Positions 1 to 12,587 of a DNA stretch of 64,000 nt are shown in pieces (the stretch's first letter is position 1; each line of letters starts with the position of its first letter). Made by a program: the position numbers and the translations under genes. The stretch covers positions 33,374,224 through 33,438,223 of the forward strand of contig OX637287.1 in the NCBI GenBank assembly GCA_951799445.1. Reading direction: 5' to 3'. The notes under the pieces are model-generated. The model was not told the DNA's origin, made no database searches, and saw only the letters and a program-made list of their open reading frames with translations. Source of the stretch: Pseudisothecium myosuroides. Its lineage: Eukaryota > Streptophyta > Bryopsida > Hypnales > Lembophyllaceae.

Positions 1-2150
1 TTAGGGATTTTGACAAAAATACACACATATAGACATGCAATGAATGTGTACAGGTCGGCAAGTGTCTAAGATTTTTTTTTACTTTTTAAAATAGTATTGG
101 GATGGCAGGGTTTTTAGCATGTGAACGTAGGATCTTGAGTCTATGAGCCTAGGAGTCTAGGCACCTATATTATAGGTACCTATATTAGTGACACCTTCAA
201 TGGTTGTAGGATACCTATATATTGAATAGGGGTATTGAGGGGACCAAAAAATTAAAAGGACCTTTTGAAGAAAATTGTAGATGTTTGAAACATGAAGTAC
301 AACCCCCAGATACTTCAATATTTATTGATGTACAACAAAGGTAGATATTTATCTAGTGTGAAATGTCAATTAATTAGTATGGGTCCCCTTAATATCCCTG
401 TTTAGTGTACTTACATCTAGGCTTAAGGCTCGCATTTCTAGGTTCACAAACTAACCTTGTTGATTGAAATGGCAATTACTCAAAATATATTGAAGCATTG
501 TATTTCTACATTCATCCATCTTTAAAATAAAAAATACTTTTTCATTATAATCAAGCACTTTTCATCCAAATTTGGCAACTTCATCTACATTTTAAATAGA
601 AGTGAAAATTTTCTAACAAAAGAAAAACTACTTTTATTTGGCAAAAAGTAGAGACTTATTTCCAATTGATACAATCTAGCCCCATGGTGCCAAGAAAAGG
701 TTTGGTGGCGCAATAATAAAAAGTACAGATAGAGCAAGCCTAAGATTTCTAGACTCTTGATCTACCTTAATTATTTCTTCCAAAAATTGTTTTTTGTATC
801 AAGTAATTGTCTCACTCTACCTTGAGGAATGCCAAGCCTCTATATTGTCGTAAATGACTTGCATTTGGTGAGAGGGAATTTCACAAGTTTTTATGTTGGA
901 ATAAATTCATAGATTGGCGACTTGTGATTCTCATCCCAAACAAAAATCTATAAATTTCCACCTATTAAAAAATCATTTTCCATGTAAAGGAACCAATCCA
1001 AAATCTCGGATGAAAAATTGCTTGAAAATGGTAATCTTAGCAATTCAATGACAGTTCTAAGTGGCATGAGGATCATTAAGCAGCATCTTCAAGGCCAAAA
1101 ACATATTTGATAAAATCCCCTTTTTGATATCCATCAAAATTAACTTTCAAACTTTTGACACCAACCACTAGAGTGGAACAAACTATAGGCAAATTAGTCA
1201 TCCTACACAAAAAGATTTTAAATCAACACTCTTCAGTTGCTTAAAGCACAAAATTTGAATGAAGATTTAGAATTCACCTTAATTTTGCCTTATCCAAATA
1301 CCAAGCTTGATCTCTTTTACATTTTCTTGAAGAGAGTTCAACTCTCATATGAGCTCTCTTTAGTTTCATCATGATCTATCAAAGTCCATAGATACTATTC
1401 AATTCACAAGTATATCAAAGCAACTTCAAAAAATTCATGATAAAATATACAATAAAGATGAGTGACGAAGTAGAAGACTTATGTAGCATTCACATCAACA
1501 AGTTGGTTGTGCAAGATTTTACCAATTTGGAGGCTAGCAACTTGTCTTTGTGTTGTTTGATAGTGTAACATGATTCACAAATGAAATGCATCTAGCAAAG
1601 ATTAAACATCAGCACCAATGTTAGCCTCAAAAAGTGAAAATATACCACTATAAAATACCAATATTTGTTTCAACAGATCAAATAAGAAAAATTTGTTGAT
1701 TGTAATAGTTTCTTAAGACAGCTTGATTTGGACTAAAATCAACACATTTTTGTTATGCATGCACCACTAAAGACTGCCTTTGAACCAAGAGAAAATCAAC
1801 AAAATTTTGTTGATATCAATATATAGGCCGCTCGTTCCAAGTAACCAATAGAACATTGTTGACTATTGCTATAGTGAAACATGATAATTATATCCTTCTT
1901 TCCAACTAAACAGAAACACCAACTACTTTGAATTTTAGAGAGTTTTTTTTAATGCTTGACTAATTCTTGTACGTAACATTAAGGATTGTTGTTCTGTAAG
2001 GATGTGAGCGTGACCTCGTGAGCTTGTGAACCTTGAGCATACAACTTTTTAGAGATTCCATTCAAAACTTTTGGTCAAAGTTTATTATTTTTAATAAATT
2101 TTAGTACCTATTAACATGGACCTATTACCGTGGTCCCTTGAACAACCTTA
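1..2150. other. AT-rich intergenic DNA
   Basis: No open frame with recognisable domains, no RNA gene and no terminal-repeat element was found. The sequence is AT-rich with many short homopolymer runs. One CTTAAAGC-type motif occurs near 1239, resembling those concentrated at 7.3-12.8 kb. Confidence 0.6.
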
Positions 2151-2452
2151 ATGTGCTACTTATTGGGCTTTGCCAGATTTTAAGAAGAAAGAAAATTGGT
2201 GATTACTTAAGAATTATTTGAAATTGAATGCATTTGTCCCACTGAGATTTTGATTTTTATAATCACCCCCCTCCTATTGCTAGGTACCTCTTGGCGTTGA
2301 GGGGATCCTCTAGTTGTGGACACAATTTTTTTTTTAATAATTTTTTCGTCCACATGACAACCTCATTTGATTTCAGACTAATCCTAATCACTAGTTCCTA
2401 ATCACAAATTTTTTTCTTCTCAAAATCTAGCGAAGTTTAATAAATAGCACAT
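2151..2452. repeat. Foldback element D1
   Basis: The left end (ATGTGCTACTTATTGG, then a CAGATTTTAAGAAGAAAG-like stretch) is repeated in inverted orientation at the right end (TTCTTCTCAAAATCTAGC, then AATAAATAGCACAT). The two halves can fold into one imperfect hairpin. The middle carries a partial copy of the CTCTTGGCG palindrome seen whole in the adjacent element. It is non-coding and resembles a second copy that starts at 2861. Confidence 0.6.
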
Positions 2453-2860
2453 CAAAATGGCAAGTGCTCGATCCTCCTCTTGGCGCCAAGAGATCCCCCA
2501 AAACAAGAGGGGAGTACCAAAAGAGCTTAGCCGTATCAAATTTCATTTTTGTTGATCACTATCTTGTAGTAGTGTGGGTCCTCTTGGGGCTAATTGGGGG
2601 TTACCTATACTTTTGTCTTGATGTGCTGGTAATTGGACTTATTAAGATTTTGGGAGAAATATTTGATTGATAGGGATTATTTTTGTAAGGAATAAGCTTA
2701 GTTACAACAAATTATATTAGATGATCATTGTCCTCTTGTAGAACCTCCCGGGGGATCCAATTCTATTATTTTTGATATGATGGTCGTTTGGTTGATCACT
2801 CCCCTCTTGTTTCTTGGGACCTCTTGGCGCCGAGAGGAGGATCGAGCACTTGCCATCTTG
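2453..2860. repeat. Inverted-repeat element with GGCGCC arms
   Basis: Long terminal inverted repeats: the left arm runs through GGCAAGTGCTCGATCCTCC and a CTCTTGGCGCC palindrome, and the right arm is its reverse complement, ending CGAGCACTTGCCATCTTG. It lies exactly between two copies of foldback element D. A 68-codon frame inside it at 2464-2670 has no recognisable domain and is probably incidental. Confidence 0.6.
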
Positions 2861-2889
2861 ATGTGCTACTTATTGGACTTCCCTAGATT

Positions 2890-3253
2890 TTAACCCCTAA
2901 AGGCCCAAGGCCTTTTTTCTGCTAAAAAACACTGAAAACTGCCATTTCTATAGCAAACAGTAAAAAAAATTGAATATTTTTTTTTAGAACATCTAACCGT
3001 AGGATCTTACACCTAACTAGTATGAAAATGTATGAAAAAAAATTCAGAATTTTTGACTGCACAAATTGCAAGATATATGCGTTTAAAGTAGAACAAGACG
3101 TGTGGGCCCTCAAGAATCACCTACACAATCATCTACAAAATCATGTATTGAAAGAAGTTGGATCTATTATAAAGATTAAATTTTGTTTTATTAAATATAA
3201 TTTTACCACTAAAATATTGAAAATAACTATAATAGGAGCAACTGCCCTAGATT
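2890..3253 (+). repeat. Partial copy of a TTAA-bounded element plus unrelated filler
   Basis: The first roughly 200 bp repeat the left end of the complete element at 3254 (TTAACCCCTAAAGGCCC onward). Homology stops near 3100, and about 150 bp of unrelated AT-rich sequence follows. The flanking CCCTAGATTTTAA is present before both copies, so this looks like a partial local duplication rather than an independent insertion. Confidence 0.55.
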
Positions 3254-4185
3254 TTAACCCCTAAAGGCCCAAGGCCTTTTTTCTGCTAAAAAACACTGAA
3301 AATTGCCATTTCTATAGCAAACAGTAAAAAAAATTGAAAAATGTTTCTTTAGAACATCTAATGTAGGATCTTACACCTAACTAGTATGAGAATGTATGGA
3401 AAAAATTTCAGAATTTTTGACCGCACAGATTGCAAGATATATGCGTTTAAAGTAAAAAAAACAAGTTTTTTAGCACATTGTAGGGCTAGATTTTTTTATT
3501 TTTAACATTTTTAACTTAAAATTTTTGCATTACAGAGGTTTGAGCTTTAAATATTTATAGTGGAGAAATGAGTTGAGAGTCTAGAGGGAAAAAAATATTC
3601 AAAAAACTTAATTATCATTCTTAAAAAAATTGTTAAGTAAAAGTAGGTACAAGATAGAAGGAAAATTTAAAATATTCATATATTTTAGATGGAATTAAAA
3701 TGCACTAATTCCAATGGTGAGATTGTTCTAGCAAGTAAACTACACCATCCAAAAAAAAATTTGAAAAATTTGAAAAATTGCATTTAGAAATGAATCCTAC
3801 AAGTTATTTTTTCCAAGAAGATGCTCTAACTGCCCAAAAAACTAGAATGTCTATAACTTTCTCATAACAAATCCAAATGAAATGAATCAAACCTTTCCAC
3901 ATAGAAAAAATATAATCTATGAGAAAAAAAAATATTTAAAAAAAATTCAAATTTTTGCAAATTTTTTTTTGCTGCCCAAGCTGCCTGCCGTCCCCTATTT
4001 TGAGCTTATTTGGTCATAATTGTTGTTCGTGGGCACCGATTGTGAAAAAAAATATTCCCACAAAGCTAATCAATTTTTTTACCTCCAAATTTTTTTTCAA
4101 AAAAACACAACAAAAATTCAGCCCGTAGGTTTCTGCCCGAAATCCCATTTGGCCCTTGAAGGGACAATGGGCCTTTAGGGGATAA
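3254..4185 (+). mobile_element. TTAA-bounded non-autonomous element T1
   Basis: Left end TTAACCCCTAAAGGCCC; right end GGGCCTTTAGGGG followed by ATAA (one change from TTAA). It is inserted inside foldback element D2, whose sequence continues on the far side. No transposase frame is present. The interior closely matches the copy at 10463-11393 and the reversed copies at 34376 and 59020. Confidence 0.7.
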
Positions 4186-4526
4186 AAAGAAAAAAAAATA
4201 GTGATTAGGAATTAGGAATTAGGACTTGTTTGAAATTGAATGAAGTTGTCCCACTGAGATTTTGATTTTTTTTTATCAACCCCCCCTTGCTGCTGGACTC
4301 CTTTGGCATCGAGAGAAGCCGTTTCCTCGGGGCAGTTTGTTTGTTTGTTTGTTTGTTTATTTATTTACATCGGGGCTGCAACTTCCCTCAGCACCGAGGG
4401 GAGTCCAACAGCAAGAGGGATTTGATCTAAAAAAATTGAAGTCTCCATAAAACAACTTCATTCAATTTTAAACAAATCCTAATTAATCACTATTGTTTTT
4501 TCTTCTTAAAATCTAGCAAAGTTGTA

Positions 4527-7141
4527 ATGTATACTTCTAATATATTTTAGACAACATTGAAAATTACAATTTTCATTTGAATTCTACATAACCACGATAA
4601 TAGGTCCACGATAATAGGACCTCAATATTAGGTACTAAAATTTACTAAAAATAGTAAATTTTGACCAAATTTTCTGATAGAGTCAGGTTTAGAAATATTG
4701 TTAAATTTTCTAATGCTTCTTCAAATTTCTGAGCTCAACGCTCACATAATCCCCGCTCAATGCTCACAAGCTCTTGTTCGCAAGCTCATAGAATAGCACC
4801 GCCGATGTAACATTTACAAGATGTAAATAGATGTTTGATGGGTCATAGTATAGCTTAGAACCATGTAGAGAATGATAGTGTACCATGTGAAGTTATAGTG
4901 TAAACCTGCAAAAACTATGAAAATCCAAAATGAAATCAAAAGCAAGTGTACATGTCAATTTTTCATTCAATAAAAACATTTAAAATAAATTTTCAAAAGG
5001 ATACAATAGTCATTTTTTCAAAAGAACTTCAAATTTTTTGTTCAAACAAAATATTCCATAAGTGTTTAAAAAAATCCATAGTTGTTTCAAAATTCTACTA
5101 AAAAAATCCATAAGTGTTTCAATGCTCAAGACTACATCTCATTCATCCATTTTTTTTTAATAATATTCTTGTTTTAAGAATAAAGTTACAACAAAAAGCA
5201 TTTCATTTTATACACATGTTGGTGTGAAAGAAACGTAGGTAGGGAATTGAAAAGGAAACGATTCTGCAAAAATTCTAATAATGATGCACTCTGATGCTTG
5301 AAGCATTAGAACCACTGGAGAGGACTTCGAAGCAATGTGGGCTCCAACATGGACAATAGATTATATATTGGGGATGCCATGATGATTCCTCATACTACAG
5401 CTCTATCATCAACCTTGATTTGATAATTCAATAAAAAGACGACGCCCTAAAAAACCTTGGATGGGAGTTGTGAGGTGTTCAAACAAACTTTATGACTATA
5501 GTAGAAGACTTAACAAGTTCATTAAAAAAAACAGAATCAAGTTCTTATTGCTTTCAACCATATCTAATATAAAATCCGCAAAATGTATGCAATACAAAAA
5601 CGTATATATATCATTGAATGATGGAACCACGATCAATACATACATCAACACCAAAAAAAATTCATTCATTCACCTAAACCTTCATCCATATTGGATATGG
5701 CACCATGGCATTGACTACGACCTAAATTGGTTGATGTAGATATCAACAAAACACGTACATGTTGCTAACCAATTGCACCACCATAAAGCAATTGGATGAA
5801 CAAAAAATTAGAGTTTGTCAATGATTTTGGATGTGTTGATGTGGCATTCCACATTTCCACACCACAATCCCCTACTAATGTGGACCTCATCTCCTAAATT
5901 AATAGCAAACAATTCATTTCTATTCAAACCAACATGTTCAAATCCACAAGGAAATCAACAAAATTTTGTATGTATTTTTCTTCCAAAAAATTCCAAAATT
6001 TCTAGTAGGGATGCCATGTCATCATCAGTCAACTATGTTTTCATTATGCCATCTTGTTTTATAAAATCCACATGGACTTTAACTTGACTTCTCACCCTTC
6101 TAAATGCTATCATATTTATACATACATTCAATTTCATTCATTCAATTTTCTACTTTTTGTGCTAATTATTTGTAACATTTCTAAGATAGGGATTTTCAAA
6201 ATTCTTATTTAAAAATATTCTAAAATTCAACGAGCACAAATATATTTCACCTCAAAAGTAAAAAATTTTTTTTGCTCAAGATCGAATGACTGAATAAAGG
6301 AGTAGCATATAAATCTAAAATATCCAACATAATGGAAACATAATATTTCAAGATGTTATCCAAAAAAATCTTGCAAAATTCACTATAATTCAATTCACAA
6401 TCAAATTTTGAGGAAATTTTTAGTTTTAGTTTCACATTTTATCAATATGTATTGGTTGATGCAATGGTAGATCTATCATATTGCTAATATCAATAAATCA
6501 TTGTTTACAAGATTTGTTTGAAATTCATCACCAAATGATCAAGGTTCTCTTTTCAAACACAACAAAATGAAGTCTAACATGACTTCTAGGGACTTTTAGG
6601 AAATCTAGTAGACCCCATCCGTATAATAAAGCCAATTTTAGGGTTGGCTCTCCCAAAAATTATCTCTCCATTTACAATTTTGACATATTAAGATCTCATT
6701 TTGTTGAATTGTCTCAATTTAATTTACATTTATTACATTCTAAATTTAGGATCATAATTAAAGTGAGATTCTAAATTGTCTCAACTATTGAATATGGCCT
6801 TATTAGACAAAATTGTCATGCATACTTGACACTTGTCTAGTACAATATGTGACATCACATGTCCAATAGAATGCGTGAACCGGTTTTTCTAGCAGACAAG
6901 ATGTAGTTTAGATTTTGTCTACCTCGCAAACACCCAGGACTATAGTATAGGAGTTCAATATCTAGGGAATGATCAAATAGTCTAACGTATTGTAGATAAA
7001 GCCATATTTAAGAATAGAAATGTCTTGCAATTTTAAATTCCATGAAAAATGTAGTGACAATAACTCAATGATTTCTGGAAAAGGAATCACTCACTCATCC
7101 AATTTCTAATTTATGTCTATTACACATATGAATACAACAAT
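4527..7141. other. AT-rich intergenic DNA
   Basis: Several short frames occur (for example 5461-5739 and 5815-6087 on the plus strand), but none shows domains or codon bias that sets it apart from AT-rich background. No RNA gene or clear terminal-repeat element was found. Confidence 0.55.
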
Positions 7142-7284
7142 CACTAGTAGAAAACAAGCTAAAAGTGACTGGTCCACAATGACTGCAGCAGTCACTTTGC
7201 AGTCATTTTGTAGTCATTGTGGACAAAAAATGACTGCTGCAGTCATTGTGGACCAGTCATTCAGGACCATGTTTTCTACTAGTG
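7142..7284. mobile_element. CACTA-type MITE, 143 bp
   Basis: It begins CACTAGTAGAAAACA and ends with the exact reverse complement TGTTTTCTACTAGTG. It is flanked by a 3-bp direct repeat AAT (7139-7141 and 7285-7287), the target duplication length of CACTA (En/Spm) transposons. Subterminal repeats of TGACTGCAGCAGTCA and GTCCACAATGACT type fill the interior, so the whole element can fold into a hairpin. It is non-coding and non-autonomous. Confidence 0.88.
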
Positions 7285-7936
7285 AATACAAGTATGTAGT
7301 CACAGTCTTTATTCTAGTGTGTTGATTCAAAAAAGAAGCCTGCTTTTAGCAAGGGTAACATAACACATAGCTTAAAGCACAATAGTGTCCATTCTCAGTT
7401 GCATTTGCTTAAAGCATAGGCTCACAATAATTGCTTAAAGCATCACTCTTTCGTTTCACATCCACAAGTTAGTATTTTCAATTTCATCATTGATTCTACA
7501 TCTGCTAAAAGTTTCACAGCATTACTATCAATTATAGAGTTTATCTTCCATCTTGCTTAGAACACTAAACATTCAGCATAAAGAATTACTTCAAATTTAA
7601 TTGACACAACTTAGACATCCAGATTCCTTCAAATAATATTGCTTAAAGCATTCTTCTCAAGATTACATCATTCAATAGTATAATTGCTTAAAGCATTAAC
7701 AACTACAAGGCTTCACCATTCACTAGTGTTCATTCATCACTTTACAATTATATGGACTTAATAATTCAACATTAACACAACTTTAAGCTATAAATAAGAA
7801 CTCAATAATCCAATTTTTGGATACACTCACGATTTCCTATGACTTATTACCCAATCTCTGGAACTTCCACATACATCCACACAATCTAGACATTTATTCA
7901 ATACATCCTCGCACATTCAATAACAAGTTTAAAGCC

Positions 7937-10343
7937 TCATGGTGCAAAGTAGATGTAAACAAAAATCAAAGCTCACCTTTCAACTATCTAGATCTATAAG
8001 ACAAGGATGTCCACTAGCACTGTTCCTCTACTTATTTATAGCAGACAGTTCAGGATACCTCCTAGTAGACCTAAAAGTTGAAGGCCTTAGACTCCCAGAC
8101 TCAGAGGAAAGTGTAACGGACCAAGAATTTGCAGATGACACAAATTTATATCTTACAGGGACCGTTGAGAACCTTGACAGAGCCAAATCAACCCTAGAAA
8201 TATTTGCCCTAGCCTCAGGGTCAAAAATAAACTGGCATAAATCCAAAGCCATATGGATAAGCAACACCCCCAAGACCTTTGAGTGGGGGAACGAAGTCCT
8301 CTTACACTGGCTAGAACCAAGAGAAACCACCAGATATCTAGGATTTGCAGTAGGGTTTAATGTCTCTACGGAACAAAGGTCTAAAATTGCACTACAAAAT
8401 CTGAAACAAAAATTAACCTACTGGAGCACTACAAAACTTTCACTAGCAAGTAGAGTGCTAGTGGCTAATCAAATACTTCTTGCATCAATATGGTACTTGG
8501 CTTCGTGCTGGGCACCTCACCTAGACACTCTAACTAAAATTAAAGCTCTCATTCGTAATTACATCTAGTCTGGAGAGAATGGTGAGAGGAATTGTAGAGC
8601 TAAGGTAGAATGGGATTCACTCATCCAACCTCAAGCTCAAGGAGGGATCAAACTAATTGACCCATCCTTACAAATCCAAGCCCTCCTTGCTAAACTCATG
8701 GTGAGGGGCTTAATGCCAAGCAACGCACCCTGGAAAACTATCATTCAACATCGAATGAAATCATTACGGCTTAAAAGAGGTGGTAAATGGCCTTCAAGTA
8801 TCCACTTCATCCTATTTGCGAATAGGGTGCACAGGAATGGGTCTGACATATGGTGGGCTGTATGGAAAGCGTGGTGTCAGATAAGACAGGGCTTGGAGCT
8901 AATTCAGCCGGACGGGAAAGAATCAACCAGGAGACAACAAATCTTCTGGAACGGAGAAATACTAGGTCCCAGTGACAGTATATTAGGAGACACCTCCTAC
9001 TCATATGGAAGCACCTGGATGAGGAAAGGAATCTCGAAATTACAGGACATGTGGGATACAACTACACACAACTGGAAGAGTGACGAGGCACTGCATCAAA
9101 TTATTGGCAACAGCTACTCCCGGGCCAAAAAACAAGAAATAATCAACGTGATCCCTAATACCTGGTCACTCACCCAATCACAACCTTACAAAACACATGA
9201 GTGGGTTGTAGAATACCCGTATCAACCACTAACAATTCTATTCCAGATGCAGGGGCCTCACTCAGGTAAACGATTCTATTCCATTCACCCAAATTTCTAC
9301 AGGTGTGACGAGAAAGAACCCCTCTACGACATGACGGGGAAGGAATTACGGCAAGCACGAGTCATCACCACAGGAGGGGAGCTCGGCAACACATTTATTA
9401 ACCCTGATCACAAATTTACAGGAATGATATGGCTACAAGGCCCAGTGCAGGAACTCACCTTCGACCCAGGAGAGTGGCAGTGGAGCCAACGAGCAGGACA
9501 AACCAAGCCGAGTTCTTCGGCTACTCTACAAAATTGGGCTACACCATCGGTCTTCACAAGAAAGTTTCTACCTCAAGATTATTCAAGAAGATGGACCTGC
9601 TGAAGCTGACAACGCAAGAGGCGGAACGTGCGACGCGTGTAATCTGGGACAACAACAAACTGGCAAAGCTACAATATTTTCTGTGGCTCATAAATTCCGG
9701 GGGTCTCCCCACTGCGAGTTGGAGTTCAGTGATGAGGTTTTCCCCCATCTGTAAAAGTTGCAACCTAAATTGCAAGGAAACGACAGAGCACCTTCTTTAC
9801 TCCTGTAGAGCCGCCCGCCGGGTATGGCGTAGATTTCGGTACAGCAGACAAACATTGGATCTCGATGAGACACCCTCATGGCGTGAAGCTATTACGGGTA
9901 TCAAACCAAGCTCATACAACGAAGAGGGACAGTATATCCCCACGAATCCACAGCTCAATATCGCCAGCGACATCCTGAGGTCTACCATACTCTGGCACAT
10001 CTGGTGTGCTAGAAATAGGAAGGTTTTTGACGACCAGACTAGCAGTAGCAAAGAGATTATCTCCCTAGCCTGGAGAGATACGATTATGGCTGGTATGGCC
10101 CATAGAAACCACATACTGACTTTCTACAATAGATGCAGTGAGGAGAGAAAAGGAATCATCAGCCAAGTGTTTATGAACACCTGGTGTAAGAATGATGTTT
10201 TTTGCTCCGGCACTCTTCACAAGCCCGAGTGGCACCTCTCTTTCAGCCTTCCACCTAGGCTGTACATCCCGCGTGAGCCGGATTGAATGTGTTCTTCCCC
10301 TTTTTGGTTTTTAATGGTCACCTTCCTTTTCCAAAAAAAAAAA
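7937..10343 (+). mobile_element. 5'-truncated L1-type LINE with 18-bp target duplication
   Basis: A non-LTR retrotransposon that copies itself by target-primed reverse transcription. A perfect 18-bp direct repeat (AATAACAAGTTTAAAGCC) flanks it at 7919-7936 and 10344-10361, and a 3' A-run precedes the right repeat. The 5' part (endonuclease and N-terminal reverse transcriptase) is missing, typical of L1 truncation. What remains is the C-terminal half of the reverse transcriptase, a long connector and a zf-RVT cysteine-rich tail. It interrupts the CTTAAAGC motif region. Perfect flanking repeats suggest a fairly recent insertion. Confidence 0.92.
7939..10286 (+). pseudogene. LINE ORF2 remnant: reverse transcriptase C-terminus and zf-RVT
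   Basis: The frame opens inside the reverse transcriptase at the SIRQGCPL motif. It contains the catalytic FADD box (the YxDD equivalent) near 8136 and the SKIN and RYLGF motifs. A TAG at 8566-8568 falls where the family usually has tryptophan in NYIWSG; the same frame continues to about 9500. A frameshift near 9485-9520 moves homology into another frame, which runs to the stop ending at 10286. That last part carries the zf-RVT domain of plant L1 elements, with a C-x2-C...H-x4-C arrangement (CKSC...TEHLLYSC). With one nonsense codon, one frameshift and no 5' half, it cannot encode a working enzyme. Confidence 0.88.
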
Positions 10344-10462
10344 AATAACAAGTTTAAAGCCATATATCAATTTCCAACCACGACGCTTTAAGCTTAGTCA
10401 CAAAACACACATACTGTACTATTCACTCGGTGAATAAATCACACATTCTATTACAACCAGCT

Positions 10463-11393
10463 TTAACCCCTAAAGGACCAAGCCCTTTTTTCTGCCAGAA
10501 AACACTCAAAACTGCCATTTCTATAGCAAAAAGTAAAAAAAATTGAAATTTTTTTTTTCCACATCTAACCGTAGGATCTTACACCTAACTAGTATGAGAG
10601 TGTGTGGAAAATTTTTCAGAATTTTTGACCGCATAGATTGCAAGATATCTACGTTTAAAGTGAAAAAAACAAGTTTTCCAACACATTGCGCGACTAGATT
10701 TTTTGAATTTGAACATTTTTAACTTAAAGTTTTTGCACTACAGAGTTTTGAGCTTTTAATCTTTATAGTGGATAATTGAGTTGAGAGTCTAGGAAAAAAA
10801 AAAAAAACTCAAAAAAACTTAATTATCATTCTTAAAAAAATTGTTAAGTAGAAGTAGGTACGAGATAGAAGGAAAATCTAAAATATTAATATCATTTAGA
10901 TGGAATTAAAATGCACTAATCCCAATGGTGAGATTGTTCTAGCAAGTAAACTAAACCATGAAAAAAAAAAAAAACTGAAAAATTGAAAAAATTGCATTCA
11001 GAAATGAATCCTACAAGTTATTTTTTTCAAGAAAATGCCCTAACTGCCCAAAAAACAAGAATGTCCATAACTTTCTCATAACTAATCCAAATGAAATGAA
11101 TCAAAGCTTTCCAGATAGAAAAAAATATAATCTATGAGAAAAAAAATTCAAAAAATTCAAAAAAAAAAAACTGCAAATTTTTTTGCTGCCCGCCGTCCCC
11201 TATTTTGAGCTTATTTGGTCATAACTATTGTTCCCGGCGACCAATTGTGAAAAAAATTATATTCCCACAAAGCTTATCAGTTTTTCTATCTTCAAAAAAA
11301 GTTTCAAAAAATTATGACAAAAATTCAACCCGCAGGTACCTGCCCGAAATCCCATTTGTCTGTTGAACGGACACTTGGTCCTTTAGGGGTTAA
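10463..11393 (+). mobile_element. TTAA-bounded non-autonomous element T2
   Basis: Bounded by TTAA on both sides: TTAACCCCTAAAGGACC at the left and GGTCCTTTAGGGGTTAA at the right. Removing it leaves CAGCTTTAAGCC, which matches the local GCTTTAAGC motif, so the pre-insertion site can be read directly. The interior is AT-rich and non-coding and shares the T1 interior (ACTGCCATTTCTATAGCA near the left end). Confidence 0.8.
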
Positions 11394-11668
11394 GCCATAG
11401 AACTAACTCATTCATCAATACAGCTTCAAGCTCTTTCACAAATCACACCAAATAATAGCTTTAAGCACATTTGACGTACACACCAGTTACTTAAAGCTTA
11501 CACAGACTGATTGCAACAATTTAATAGAAATTATCGCTAGCATCCGCTTAAAGCTTACAATCCTCTCACACATAACAATTGCTTCAAGCCCGATAAAATC
11601 ACACGTTGCTTAAGCTTATACAATCTAATAGGTTGATTCAATTTATGAAACATACACACAAGCACTAT

Positions 11669-12587
11669 TTATCCCCTAAATGCCCAAGGCATTTTCTGAC
11701 TCTGAAACCACTGAAAACTGCCATTTCTGCTGCGATCACTCCCTAAACCAAAAAAACTTTTTTTTAGAATCTAACCATAGGATCTTGTATTTTACTTGTC
11801 TCAGATCATGCGGTAAAAATTTCAAGAAGTTTGACCATATGGATTGGAAGATACTAGCATTTGAAGTTGGAAAAAAAAGTTTTTTTGAACTATGGCCTCC
11901 AATTTCAGATGACTTTGATGGCCGTTTGTGGATTTTTTTTGCACTACACACCATAAAGTTAAAAAAATTTATGTTGAAAATTTGAGTTGAGAGTCAGGGA
12001 ATTTTTTTTCAGAATGTCAAAACTTGATTATCATATATAGAAAAATTGTTAAGTAGAAGTAGGTCCAAAATTGAACGAAACACTAAATCGTTAATAGCTC
12101 TTAGGTGGAATTAAAACACCATAATTCCAATGGTGGATTGTTCTTGCAAAACAAACTTAACCTTTTCAAAAAAAAAATTGAAAAAAATTGAAAATTGCAT
12201 TCAAAAATGAATTCTATAAGTTGTTTTTTGAAGAAGATTCTTAGATTGCCCGAAAAACAAGATTGTCCATTATTTTCTCATTCTGAGTTCAAATAGAATG
12301 AATCAAAGCTTCAAATGTAGACAAAAACACGATCTTTGAGGGAGGAAAAAAAATTCAATTCAATTTTTTTAAGGTTTTTTTTTGCCCGGCAAACTATTTT
12401 TTTGACTTCGGGTGGCATAACTTTTGTTCCCGGGCACCGATTGAAAAAAAATTATATTTTCAAAAAGCTAATGTGATTCCCTATCTTCATAAAAAGTTTC
12501 AAAAAATCAGGTCAAAATTTGAGGTCAAACGGGCCTGCCCAAAATCCCAAATGTCCCCCAAGGGGACTTTGGGCATTTAGGGGTTAA
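11669..12587 (+). mobile_element. TTAA-bounded non-autonomous element T3
   Basis: Left end TTATCCCCTAAATGCCC (TTAA with one change); right end GGGCATTTAGGGGTTAA. The interior is a diverged relative of T1/T2 and is closest to the copy at 32724-33636 (shared ACTGCCATTTCTGCT-type start and CCGGGCACCGATT-type segment). No transposase frame is seen. The frame at 11680-11985 lies inside the repeat and has a counterpart in the other copy, so it is repeat sequence rather than a gene. Confidence 0.72.

Larger units (their letters stand above)
2861..4526. repeat. Foldback element D2, split by a TTAA-bounded insertion
   Basis: The left fragment (ATGTGCTACTTATTGG... AGATTTTAA, 2861-2893) matches the start of D1. 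The matching continuation (AAAAAGAAAAAAAAATAGTGATTAGG...) resumes at about 4184, after the inserted sequence. The right part again folds on itself: GGACTTGTTTGAAATTGAAT near 4220 pairs with the stretch before 4490, around an inner palindrome (GGACTCC... GGGGAGTCC). A (TTTG)n run lies at about 4337-4368. Confidence 0.55.

Noticed and set aside
8028..10114. Minus-strand frames within the LINE (8028-8330, 8807-9061, 9797-10114)
   Set aside because: They are shadows of the reverse transcriptase reading frame on the plus strand.
11680..11985. 101-codon frame as a gene
   Set aside because: It lies inside TTAA element T3, and its counterpart in T4 (32843-33043) is altered and shorter, as expected for non-coding repeat.
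3254..12587. CCCTAAA-like telomere repeats
   Set aside because: CCCCTAAA occurs only once at each end of the TTAA-bounded elements and is never tandem, so it is an element terminus and not interstitial telomere sequence.
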